Positions 44,337-52,397 of a stretch of DNA of 57,977 nucleotides are shown here, piece after piece. The notes below the pieces were generated by a model. That model saw only the letters and a program-made list of their open reading frames with translations. It was not told the origin of the DNA and ran no database searches. How positions within the stretch are numbered: the first letter of the stretch is position 1; every line of letters starts with the position of its first letter. A program made the position numbers and the translations under genes. Origin of the DNA: Balneolales bacterium (GTDB lineage Bacteria > Bacteroidota > Rhodothermia > Balneolales > Natronogracilivirgulaceae); the NCBI GenBank assembly GCA_007134845.1, contig SLKA01000095.1, positions 1-57,977 of the forward strand, in the 5' to 3' direction.

Positions 44337-45014
44337 ATGTTGAAGTACAATTCAAAAAAAGTGTTTATTTGCTTTTTGATCACTGCCGCAGCCATGGCGG
44401 GTTCTGTGCATGCGCAGGTTGGTGTGAATCTTGACATCATGAGCAGGTACGTATGGCGGGGTGCCGATTTCGGCAATTCACCAAGTCTTCAGCCGGAGAT
44501 TACATACACATACGGCGGACTCGAAATAGGAACCTGGGCGGCTCTGGCAACTACAGGGGATCCTGATGGGTATGAAGTTGACTGGTTTGTATCCTACACC
44601 TTCGAAACCGGGGCGGGAGACCTCTCATTGCAGCTCACCGATTATACATTCCCCATACCGGGGGCCGGCGACTATTTTTCGTCAGAGGCGCATTATCTCG
44701 AAGCCGGAGTGGGTTTTTCAGGCATCGCAGATCTGCCACTGGCCATTTTTGCCGGGATGTTTCTGACCAACGATGACGATAACTCAATCTATCTGGAGCT
44801 GGCTTACGACTCAGAGCCGATTGGGTTCTTTATTGGCATGACACCGACGGAGTCGGCCCTGTATGGCACTTCGGGTCCGGCTATCATAAATACAGGCATC
44901 AATGCCGGCAAGACGTTCCGTATTTCAGAATCTTTTGAGATCGGACTGTCGACCAGTGTTATCCTGAATCCCTATGCCGAAGATCTCTTTTTTCTCGTCG
45001 GGTTCAGCCTCTGA
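44337..45014 (+). CDS. TorF-family outer-membrane beta-barrel protein
   Basis: A signal peptide (residues 1-26, ending 'SVHA') is followed by a barrel-like alternation of aromatic and polar residues. 'SRYVWRGADFGNSPSLQPEITYTYGGLEIGTWA' in pattern is the hallmark of TorF-type putative porins, and the last residue pattern 'LFFLVGFSL' ends with a hydrophobic residue as outer-membrane barrels often do. The length of 225 residues is typical. It probably sits in the outer membrane; what passes through it is unknown. It is followed by a clear terminator. Confidence 0.85.
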   Translation: MLKYNSKKVFICFLITAAAMAGSVHAQVGVNLDIMSRYVWRGADFGNSPSLQPEITYTYGGLEIGTWAALATTGDPDGYEVDWFVSYTFETGAGDLSLQLTDYTFPIPGAGDYFSSEAHYLEAGVGFSGIADLPLAIFAGMFLTNDDDNSIYLELAYDSEPIGFFIGMTPTESALYGTSGPAIINTGINAGKTFRISESFEIGLSTSVILNPYAEDLFFLVGFSL

Positions 45015-45033
45015 TCAGAAGATGCGATTACAG

Positions 45034-45070
45034 GGGTGATGCGGGTTTTCCGGTATCACCCTTATTTTTT
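45034..45070 (+). terminator. Terminator of the TorF-like gene
   Basis: GGGTGAT (45034-45040) pairs with ATCACCC (45055-45061), with inner pairs possible across GCGG/CCGG, followed by TTATTTTTT. It lies 20 nt after the porin stop; its T-run overlaps the last codons of the convergent proline dehydrogenase gene. On the minus strand no T-run follows. Confidence 0.82.
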
Positions 45071-46009
45071 CAACATGTTGGTCAGGATAAACCAGATGTT
45101 TTCTTTACGCTCCCGCAGGCGCCGGCTGAAATAAGGAAGCCACATGGTTCCGTAGGGCACATAAACACGGACGCGATAGCCATCTTTTACCAGGTCTTCG
45201 CACGTGCTCAGGCGCAAGCCGTACAGCATCTGAAATTCAAACTTTTCCTTCGGGATGCTGTTCTCCTCCGCATACTTCTTTGTCCACGCAATGAGATGGT
45301 CATCGTGCGTGGCTATCCGGGTGTTATCGGTGGACTTCATCAGCTCGGAAGCATATTCCTTGAATACGGCGCGAATTTCAGCCATATTCTTGTAAACCAG
45401 GGATGATGGTTCATTATAAGCACCTTTGCAGAGTCTGACATCAGCCCCGTCCTGCACAAGTGCTGCAACATCCTCGCGGCTTCTGTAGAGATAGGCCTGG
45501 ATCACAATGCCAACATGACGGCCATATTTTTTCCTGGCATCAAAGAACAGATCCAGGGTGCGCTGGGTGTAATCCGACCCTTCCATATCAATTCGCACGA
45601 ACTGATCCAGCTCCCTGGCTTTGTCAAGCAGCCTGCCGAGATTTTCCCTGCTATACTCCGTATCAATATCAAGACCGAGCATGGTGAGCTTTATTGATAT
45701 TGTTGCATCCAGCTGTTCCAGCCGGATGCCGTCGAGCAGCTCGCGGTATTCCAGGGTGGTGGCGTCGGCCGTCTCCCGGTCTGTTACATTTTCACCAAGC
45801 AGGTCAAGGGTTACAGAAATCCCCTTGTTGTTCAGCTCTTTAACTTTTGGCACGGCCTGTGCAAGATCTTCTCCGGCTACAAACCTTTTGGCTAAAAAAA
45901 ATGGCAGTTGCATCCTGTTATCGATTGAATAGAAAAATGAATAGGAAAAATCGGATTTTGAAATATTACCCCGTGGCATTATACGATTTTTCAGATTATT
46001 TCCATACAA
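45062..46009 (-). CDS. Proline dehydrogenase
   Basis: An FAD-dependent TIM-barrel enzyme that oxidises proline to pyrroline-5-carboxylate. Family blocks: 'ISVTLDLLGENVTD' near residue 64, 'ISIKLTMLGLDID' near 103, 'FVRIDMEGSDYT' near 136, 'VIQAYLYRSREDV' near 168, 'RLCKGAYNEPS' near 190, 'TRIATHD' near 228 and 'FEFQMLYGLR' near 258. It is the stand-alone form, without P5C dehydrogenase. The start may be further in (ATG 45979 or 45913). Proline is also a compatible solute in salt-stressed cells, so this gene can tune its level (inference). Confidence 0.93.
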   Translation of the reverse strand: MYGNNLKNRIMPRGNISKSDFSYSFFYSIDNRMQLPFFLAKRFVAGEDLAQAVPKVKELNNKGISVTLDLLGENVTDRETADATTLEYRELLDGIRLEQLDATISIKLTMLGLDIDTEYSRENLGRLLDKARELDQFVRIDMEGSDYTQRTLDLFFDARKKYGRHVGIVIQAYLYRSREDVAALVQDGADVRLCKGAYNEPSSLVYKNMAEIRAVFKEYASELMKSTDNTRIATHDDHLIAWTKKYAEENSIPKEKFEFQMLYGLRLSTCEDLVKDGYRVRVYVPYGTMWLPYFSRRLRERKENIWFILTNMLKK

Positions 46010-46105
46010 ATACCACCTGAATGCCCGTCCGGCAGCTATCGTCCAGCCTCAGACCATATGTCACAATCGGGGTGATCCGTCGAGGCCGGGCCTCTTATAC
46101 AGGTG

Positions 46106-46137
46106 GCGGTATGGTTATTTTTTGTAGCAAATACCGC
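46106..46137 (+). repeat. Inverted repeat in the Mrp operon 5' region
   Basis: GCGGTAT (46106-46112) and ATACCGC (46131-46137) form a 7-bp stem with an 18-nt loop containing a T-run. It lies about 95 nt before mrpF in a 220-nt intergenic region that also contains a short palindrome, GAGGCCGGGCCTC (46082-46094). It could be a leader structure or a regulator site; nothing more can be said. Confidence 0.4.
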
Positions 46138-46229
46138 AGATTCTTATATTGATCCGTCAAATTGATCGGAGGTCGGACGAATGCCACAATTTATTTTTGC
46201 ATACGTCACGAATTTATAAAATTATCAAA

Positions 46230-46526
46230 ATGGACTTTTTTGCACTGGCTGTTATTATTGTCTATGTCCTGCTGAGCCTTTCACTGCTGGTTTCTCTCAT
46301 CAGAGTGATTATTGGTCCAAGTCTTCTCGACAGAGTGGTGGCGCTTGATCTGATCGCGTTCATAGTAATCAGCATGATCGCGACCTACGCTATTTCATCC
46401 GGACATCCGGTGTATCTTGATGTGGCCATTGTTCTCGCACTGGTTGCTTTTCTGGGTACCATAGCCTTTGCCCGCTTTGTGTTCATACGAGCCGAACGAC
46501 ATAAGAAAGAGGGAACCCATGTCTGA
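46230..46526 (+). CDS. mrpF: Mrp/Mnh Na+/H+ antiporter subunit F
   Basis: A 98-residue membrane protein with three helices and the MrpF pattern 'RVIIGPSLLDRVVALDLIAF' and 'YLDVAIVLALVAFLGTIAFARF'. It is part of the multi-subunit Mrp complex that exports Na+ in exchange for protons and supports growth in salt or alkali. ATG 46230 is preferred to upstream starts that lack family similarity. It overlaps mrpG by 8 nt. Unusually, it is the first gene of the operon. Confidence 0.93.
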   Translation: MDFFALAVIIVYVLLSLSLLVSLIRVIIGPSLLDRVVALDLIAFIVISMIATYAISSGHPVYLDVAIVLALVAFLGTIAFARFVFIRAERHKKEGTHV

Positions 46527-46902
46527 GATTAATGAGATTATTGCCGGGATGCTGCTTATATCTGGTGGGTTTTTCGTGCTGGTTGCTTCTGTTGGCATCC
46601 TGCGCCTGCCGGATATCCTCATGAGGATGCACGCATCCACCAAAGCCGGCACCCTCGGTGCGGGTCTCATTCTGCTTGCCGTAGCCTTCACCTACGGGGA
46701 GATCGGAATTATTTCCCGCGCCATCGCCACCATTATTTTTATACTCATGACGGCCCCGGTAGCCGCCCATACTATTGGAAGGGCCGCTTACAAGAGCGGC
46801 TTCGAATTCTGGAAAGGCACGGTTGTCGACGACCTGAAAACGTACTATGAGCGTTCGGGCACACCGGGACATGAATCCGGGGAGCTGCCCCGCGATGACT
46901 GA
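46519..46902 (+). CDS. mrpG: Mrp/Mnh antiporter subunit G
   Basis: A 127-residue subunit with three helices and the family phrases 'GGFFVLVASVGILRLPDILMRMHASTKAGTLGAGLIL' in pattern and 'ISRAIATIIFILMTAPVAAHTIGRAAY'. The C-terminal tail is hydrophilic. It starts 8 nt inside mrpF and is followed by 144 nt of non-coding DNA before mrpA, so F and G form a leading pair. Confidence 0.93.
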   Translation: MSEINEIIAGMLLISGGFFVLVASVGILRLPDILMRMHASTKAGTLGAGLILLAVAFTYGEIGIISRAIATIIFILMTAPVAAHTIGRAAYKSGFEFWKGTVVDDLKTYYERSGTPGHESGELPRDD

Positions 46903-47046
46903 CCAAACGAATAGCCGGCCCGGAAGCATATATCAGATGACAGTTTTTACATATCGATCCAAATCCGAGTTTATGAGCGTTTCAACGTTTGAAAAGAGAT
47001 CCATTGATCCCGAAGGATATATGGCCGGCTGCGGCAGGAGGCAGAC

Positions 47047-49422
47047 ATGCTGATCGTGATTGCCGTCATTTTTGTCGTCGCCCTTGTCTCACCGTGGATT
47101 CACCGGGTTTTCAGGGAAAAATCCGGATGGGTGCTTGCGCTGCTGCCTCTTGGAAGCTTCATCTACCTGGCATCCTGGTTACCCCATATTGCCGGCGGCA
47201 ATGTAGTTCAGGAGTCCACCGCCTGGGTTTCGATGGCCCTGTTCAATGTGGATCTGGCCTTTTACCTGGACGGTTTAAGCCTCATGTTCGGGCTTATCAT
47301 CACCGGAATCGGCACATTTATTGTTCTGTATGGCAGCGGATATCTTGGCGGCGATGCCAACCTGCCCCGATTCTACTGCGCTGTTCTGCTCTTTATGGGC
47401 TCCATGCTTGGAGTGGTTCTTGCCGATAATCTCATAAGTATTTTCGTCTTTTGGGAACTTACCAGCTTTACCTCATTTATTCTGATCGGGTACAGCCATG
47501 AGCAGGAAAACTCGCGAAAAGCGGCGCTTCAGGCACTGCTGGTTACCGGAATCGGCGGACTTGCACTGTTAGCCGGTCTGGTGCTCATGGGATTTGCATC
47601 CGGACACTGGGAGGTTAGCACCCTGCTTAATGAAGGGAATATCGTCCGCGATCATCCGCACTATGTAGCCATCCTGATCCTTGTCCTGGCGGGTGCATTC
47701 ACCAAATCGGCGCAGTTCCCGTTCTCCTTCTGGCTTCCCGGAGCGATGGCGGCCCCGACTCCGGTGAGTGCCTACCTCCACTCTGCAACCATGGTCAAGG
47801 CCGGTGTTTACCTGCTTGCCCGTATGAATCCGGTCCTCGGTTCCACCGAAATTTGGCTGCTGCTCGTTGGCGGATTTGGTCTGGCTACACTGTTGATAAG
47901 CGCCTGGCTCGCGCTCAGCTTCACCGACATGAAGCAGATCCTCGCCTACTCCACGGTGATGGCGCTGGGCACCATGATGATGCTGATCGGTTTGGGTACG
48001 GAGCTTGCCATGGAGGGCCTGGCTGTCTACATCCTGTCTCATGCCATGTACAAAGGCGCCCTCTTTATGGTTGCCGGCGCCGTTGATCACGAAGCCGGCA
48101 CCCGCGATGTGCTTAAGCTTGGCGGTTTGCGTTCTCTCATGCCCATCTCCTTCGTTGCGGCCGCCCTGGCTGCCATCTCGATGGCTGGCATTCCGCCGCT
48201 GTACGGGTTCATCGCCAAGGAAATTGTCTATGAAGCCGCGCTTGGAGCACCACTCTGGTCGGTCCTGGTCATTATAGTGGCCGTAATTGCAAATATCGCC
48301 ATTGTTGCGGCATCGGCGATTGTGGTGATCCGTCCCTTCCTTGGAAAAAAAGTGGAAACGCCCAAAAAAGCACATGAAGCACCGCTTTCCATGTGGATCG
48401 GACCGCTTACCCTTGCTGTTCTCGGCGTGCTGCTGGGCGTGCTTCCATTTCTGGTGGATAAAGCTCTCATGGTTCCAGTTGCATCGAGTGTTTACGGTGC
48501 CCCGCTCGATTTCTATCTGTCGCTTTGGCATGGAATCAACCTGCCGCTCATTCTCAGTCTACTTACTCTTGCCGGAGGTATTCTGGTCTACCGGAACTGG
48601 GACGGACTGCGCGAATCCAGTCCCATGCGTCTGTACCAGACCGGCTTTGCGCAGTTTCCGATTAGCGGCTATGATGGCCTGGTCAGCGGCTTGCTGGGGT
48701 TTGCCGGCCTGCAGACCCGTTTCTTCCAGAATGGCCTTATGGCAAACTATCTCATTACCATACTCGCCACCCTGCTGATCGCCGTTGGCTATACCTTCAT
48801 TACCAGGTCGGGCTTGATATGGGATCCTTCTTTTGAAAATGTGCTTGTCCAGGAGTGGGCACTGACGATCGGTATTTTCACCTCGCTTGGCATCATGCTG
48901 GCGTTCGGGCATTCCAGGCTGACCATGGTCATCGGTGCGGGGGTTGTCGGCTTCGCACTGGCACTCATCTATCTCATGCATGGTGCTGCTGATCTCGCAA
49001 TGACCCAGGTGCTTGTAGAAACACTTACGGTAATTCTGGTGGTGCTTGTGCTGATCCATGTTCCCAGGATAAAAGATGCGCGCAGCGCGACCAGCCGGGT
49101 CCGGGATGCCGGTGTTGCCGTGGCGGCCGGCGTGATGATGACCCTTCTGATATTTGCGGTTACAGCGGCACCGTTTGACGCCTTTATCTCCGAATTTTAC
49201 GCTGAAGCCAGCTATCCTCTGGCTCACGGTCGTAATATCGTCAATGTGATCCTGGTCGACTTCCGGGCGCTTGATACCATGGGCGAGGTTGTGGTAGTCG
49301 CTATTGCCGGCCTCGCCGTCTATGCGCTCATCAAAATGAAGCGGTTCGGATCATCCGGCTTATCAAAAGCAGGGGGTGCCGAATCTTCCAACGCTGCATC
49401 AAAACAAGGAAAATCATCATGA
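47047..49422 (+). CDS. mrpA: Mrp/Mnh antiporter subunit A (large, with MrpB-like C-terminal domain)
   Basis: The largest subunit, 791 residues and about 20 helices, homologous to the NuoL proton-pumping subunit of complex I. The core antiporter domain includes 'FWELTSFTSFILIGYSHE' near residue 140, 'KSAQFPFSFWLPGAMAAPTPVSAYLHSATMVKAGVYLLAR' near 220, and 'ALGTMMMLIGLG' near 310, which are typical. The C-terminal part contains the DUF4040/MrpB-like domain ('ALIYLMHGAADLAMTQVLVETLTVILVVLVLIH' in pattern near 645). AGGAGG at 47036-47041 stands 5 nt before the ATG. The stop overlaps mrpB by 4 nt. Confidence 0.95.
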   Translation: MLIVIAVIFVVALVSPWIHRVFREKSGWVLALLPLGSFIYLASWLPHIAGGNVVQESTAWVSMALFNVDLAFYLDGLSLMFGLIITGIGTFIVLYGSGYLGGDANLPRFYCAVLLFMGSMLGVVLADNLISIFVFWELTSFTSFILIGYSHEQENSRKAALQALLVTGIGGLALLAGLVLMGFASGHWEVSTLLNEGNIVRDHPHYVAILILVLAGAFTKSAQFPFSFWLPGAMAAPTPVSAYLHSATMVKAGVYLLARMNPVLGSTEIWLLLVGGFGLATLLISAWLALSFTDMKQILAYSTVMALGTMMMLIGLGTELAMEGLAVYILSHAMYKGALFMVAGAVDHEAGTRDVLKLGGLRSLMPISFVAAALAAISMAGIPPLYGFIAKEIVYEAALGAPLWSVLVIIVAVIANIAIVAASAIVVIRPFLGKKVETPKKAHEAPLSMWIGPLTLAVLGVLLGVLPFLVDKALMVPVASSVYGAPLDFYLSLWHGINLPLILSLLTLAGGILVYRNWDGLRESSPMRLYQTGFAQFPISGYDGLVSGLLGFAGLQTRFFQNGLMANYLITILATLLIAVGYTFITRSGLIWDPSFENVLVQEWALTIGIFTSLGIMLAFGHSRLTMVIGAGVVGFALALIYLMHGAADLAMTQVLVETLTVILVVLVLIHVPRIKDARSATSRVRDAGVAVAAGVMMTLLIFAVTAAPFDAFISEFYAEASYPLAHGRNIVNVILVDFRALDTMGEVVVVAIAGLAVYALIKMKRFGSSGLSKAGGAESSNAASKQGKSS

Positions 49423-49829
49423 AAAGCCTGATTCTGCATACGGCCACCCGCCTGATGATCGGTGTCCTGATCCTGTTTTCACTGTTTCTGTTCTTCCGCG
49501 GACATGATGAGCCGGGTGGCGGATTTATTGGTGGACTTGTGGGCGCAGGTGCTTTCACGCTCTATGCTATCGCGTTTGGTACCGAGGCTACGCGCAAGGT
49601 ATTGCGCATCGATCCGATTACACTGATTGCGCTCGGGCTGCTCAGCCTGGTTGTAAGCGGACTCATTCCCATGTTTCTGAACGAGCCGTTCCTTACCGGG
49701 AAATGGCTTTTCATTGAGTGGGGTGCGATGGAAACAAAACTGAGCACCCCCCTGCTTTTTGACATTGGAGTCTATCTGTGTGTGGTCGGCTTCATTGTCA
49801 CCGTAATTTTTTCACTTGAAGAAGAGTAG
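49419..49829 (+). CDS. mrpB: Mrp/Mnh antiporter subunit B
   Basis: A 136-residue, four-helix subunit with 'LFFRGHDEPGGGFIGGLVGAGAFTLYAIA' in the family pattern near residue 27 and 'FDIGVYLCVVGFIVTVIFSLEEE' at the end, both standard for MrpB. It overlaps mrpA by 4 nt and is followed by mrpC after 8 nt. Confidence 0.94.
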   Translation: MKSLILHTATRLMIGVLILFSLFLFFRGHDEPGGGFIGGLVGAGAFTLYAIAFGTEATRKVLRIDPITLIALGLLSLVVSGLIPMFLNEPFLTGKWLFIEWGAMETKLSTPLLFDIGVYLCVVGFIVTVIFSLEEE

Positions 49830-49837
49830 TCTGTTCT

Positions 49838-50239
49838 ATGGATACGTTACTACCCATTATAGCCGGAGCCATCTTTGCAACAGGTATTTACCTGCTGTTG
49901 AGGCGCAGTCTCATTCTGACGATCATCGGCATTATTCTCATCAGCAACTCCGTGAACCTGGCGCTTTTCTCGCTCGGACGCATATCTTCTGAGAACCCGC
50001 CCCTTATTGCTGCGGGAAGCCTGGAGCCGATGGCGCCGTTTGCCAACCCGCTGCCGCAGGCGCTGATCCTTACCGCCATTGTAATCGGCTTCGGCCTGCT
50101 TGCCTTTGCCCTCGCCCTTGCCTATCGCAGCTACCGGGAACTCGGCACAGTTGATCAGGACGAGCTGCTTCAGGATGCCGAAGATACCTCCGCGGCCATT
50201 CTACCAAAAAATGGTTCTAAAGAAGGAGGGAACGCATGA
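49838..50239 (+). CDS. mrpC: Mrp/Mnh antiporter subunit C
   Basis: A 133-residue homologue of complex I subunit NuoK with three helices. 'GIYLLLRRSLILTIIGIILISNSVNLALFSLG' and 'DPLPQALILTAIVIGFGLLAFALALAYR'-like segments (here 'NPLPQALILTAIVIGFG') are typical of MrpC. The C-terminus is a hydrophilic tail of about 25 residues. Its stop overlaps mrpD by 4 nt, and a strong GGAGGG site at 50226-50230 serves mrpD. Confidence 0.94.
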   Translation: MDTLLPIIAGAIFATGIYLLLRRSLILTIIGIILISNSVNLALFSLGRISSENPPLIAAGSLEPMAPFANPLPQALILTAIVIGFGLLAFALALAYRSYRELGTVDQDELLQDAEDTSAAILPKNGSKEGGNA

Positions 50240-51744
50240 ACGGACTGTTAGTACTTCCCATTGCGATTCCCCTGATCACCGCCACTTTGGCGCTGCTCTT
50301 CAGGAAGAATTCTTTTCTCCAGCGTCTGATTGGTGTGACAGGCATGGCCGCGCTGCTGGTTTCAGTCCTGTTTATCTTCCGGGATGTCCATACCGACGGT
50401 ATTCAGGTGCTGCAACTTGGCAACTGGGCGGCGCCTTTCGGCATCACGCTGGTCGCTGATATGCTTGCAATGCTCATGCTCGGAATTACAGCGATCATGG
50501 GAGTTGTGGTTGCGATCTACTCCATCTACGACATCGACAGGGAGCGGGAACGATTCGGGTATTATCCGTTGCTGAATATTCTGATCATGGGTGTGAATGG
50601 AAGCTTTCTTACGGGTGATATTTTCAACCTCTACGTATGGTTTGAGGTGATGCTGATCGCCAGCTTCACCCTGCTGGCACTTGGAAACAGCAAGAACCAG
50701 CTGCAGGGTGCGCTTAAATATGTATTTATAAATCTGTTCTCATCACTGATGTTCCTCTTCGGCGTTGCCATGCTGTATGGCATGACCGGTTCACTCAACA
50801 TGGCCGACCTGGCGCTGCGGCTTCCCGAAGTGGAGAATACCGGACTGGTAACCACTGTGGCGATGATCTTCATGGTCTCGTTCGGCATCAAGGCTGCGGT
50901 CTTCCCTCTTTTCTTCTGGCTTCCGGCCTCCTACCACACGCCGCCGGTGGCGATATCGGCCATTTTTGGCGGTTTGCTCACCAAGGTCGGGGTATATGCG
51001 CTCATTCGAGTGTTTACCCTGCTGTTTGTCAATGACACCGGATATACCCACACCATCCTGCTTTGGGTGGGTGGATTCACCATGGTTATAGGCGTTCTCG
51101 GCGCCGCTTCGCACATGGAATTCCGGAAGATCCTGTCTTTCCATATCGTGAGCCAGATCGGCTATATGATCATGGGACTGGCATTCAACACCGCCATGGG
51201 AGTCATGGGTGCCATCTTTTATGTGCTGCACAACATCCTGGCCAAATCCAATCTGTTTCTCATCAGCGGTATTGCACAGCGGCTACTGGGAACGTTCGAA
51301 CTGAAAAAGATGGGTGGCTTGTACCGGCACTATCCGTTTCTTGCCGTGCTTTTCCTCATCTCCGCATTTGCCCTGGCCGGGTTCCCGCCGCTCTCCGGCT
51401 TCTGGGCCAAGCTGAGCCTGGTGAAAGCCGGCCTGTCCATCGAGCAGTATGTGATAACCGGTGTGGCGATTTTAGTAGGTCTGCTCACTCTGTTCTCCAT
51501 GACCAAGATCTGGCTATCCGCCTTCTGGGGAAAGGTTCCGGATGAAGTGCCGGATCATTTTGGAAAACAGCCCCTGTTTGGAGCAGGCAGCCTCTATATC
51601 CTGATGATACCTGTGATGATCATAGCCGGTCTGATCATCCTTATCGGACTTAATGCACAGCCGCTTCTGGAGTTCTGCATGACCGCCGCCGAGCAACTTC
51701 TCAATCCATCCGTGTACATTGAAGCCGTATTGGGTCCGCAATGA
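50236..51744 (+). CDS. mrpD: Mrp/Mnh antiporter subunit D
   Basis: A NuoN/NuoM-like antiporter subunit of 502 residues with about 14 helices. Conserved features are 'FNLYVWFEVMLIASFTLLALG' near residue 130 with the key Glu, 'FGIKAAVFPLFFWLPASYHTPPVAISAIFGGLLTKVGVYALIR' in pattern near 220, and 'FPPLSGFWAKLSLVKAGL' near 390. MrpA and MrpD carry the ion-translocating paths. The ATG is 6 nt after GGAGGG. It overlaps mrpE by 4 nt. Confidence 0.95.
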   Translation: MNGLLVLPIAIPLITATLALLFRKNSFLQRLIGVTGMAALLVSVLFIFRDVHTDGIQVLQLGNWAAPFGITLVADMLAMLMLGITAIMGVVVAIYSIYDIDRERERFGYYPLLNILIMGVNGSFLTGDIFNLYVWFEVMLIASFTLLALGNSKNQLQGALKYVFINLFSSLMFLFGVAMLYGMTGSLNMADLALRLPEVENTGLVTTVAMIFMVSFGIKAAVFPLFFWLPASYHTPPVAISAIFGGLLTKVGVYALIRVFTLLFVNDTGYTHTILLWVGGFTMVIGVLGAASHMEFRKILSFHIVSQIGYMIMGLAFNTAMGVMGAIFYVLHNILAKSNLFLISGIAQRLLGTFELKKMGGLYRHYPFLAVLFLISAFALAGFPPLSGFWAKLSLVKAGLSIEQYVITGVAILVGLLTLFSMTKIWLSAFWGKVPDEVPDHFGKQPLFGAGSLYILMIPVMIIAGLIILIGLNAQPLLEFCMTAAEQLLNPSVYIEAVLGPQ

Positions 51745-52235
51745 AAATTTTCCTGTTTCATATCATTCTGGCATTTATCTGGACTGCCGTAACCGGCACA
51801 TTTTCCTTTGGGAATCTGCTGATCGGTCTGATTCTGGGCTATCTGGTCCTGATAGTGGTCGGTCCGGCAATCGATAAAATAAACTATACCCGTCGTGTCT
51901 GGAAGGGCATTACCCTCATTCTCTTTTTCCTGAAAGAGCTGGTTGTATCGAGTGTGCGCGTGGCGATTGATGTGATGCGCCCGGGGTTTCGAATGAAATC
52001 CGGTGTAGTGGATATTCCGCTGACCGTGACTTCCGATCTGGAAATCACACTGCTGGCCAATATGATTTCACTGACCCCCGGCACGCTGAGCCTGGAGGTA
52101 TCCGACGACCGTAAAGAGCTGTTCATCCATGCCATGTATATTGATGAGGGCGTTGAGCATGTGCGCAAAGAAATCAAGGACGGACTGGAGCGGCATATCA
52201 TGGAAGTGACACGGGGAGAACATCACGAGGAATGA
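51741..52235 (+). CDS. mrpE: Mrp/Mnh antiporter subunit E
   Basis: A 164-residue subunit with two N-terminal helices and a soluble C-terminal domain. 'NLLIGLILGYLVLIVVG', 'ELVVSSVRVAIDVMRPGFRMKSGVVDIPLTV' in pattern and 'ANMISLTPGTLSLEVSDD' are diagnostic of MrpE. It closes the operon; a 162-nt non-coding gap separates it from uvrA, in which no clear terminator was seen. Confidence 0.94.
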   Translation: MKIFLFHIILAFIWTAVTGTFSFGNLLIGLILGYLVLIVVGPAIDKINYTRRVWKGITLILFFLKELVVSSVRVAIDVMRPGFRMKSGVVDIPLTVTSDLEITLLANMISLTPGTLSLEVSDDRKELFIHAMYIDEGVEHVRKEIKDGLERHIMEVTRGEHHEE

Positions 52236-52397
52236 TGTGTTTTAAGGTTGCGATTTAAGCACAGGCAGACACAATCGACTCACTTTCACTTTGGAACCGC
52301 AGCAGCCAGGCGGGCGTTGTGAGTTTGTGGATAATCCGCGTATTTTTACTTCCCGATCAATTCCTCATTCTTTTTTTGCAAGGTGCCCCGTAACCCT

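Noticed and set aside
47569-48531. Open frame of 320 codons on the minus strand within mrpA
   Set aside because: It is antisense to a clear MrpA gene, rich in His, Gln and Asn as mirror frames of membrane-protein genes are, and matches no family.
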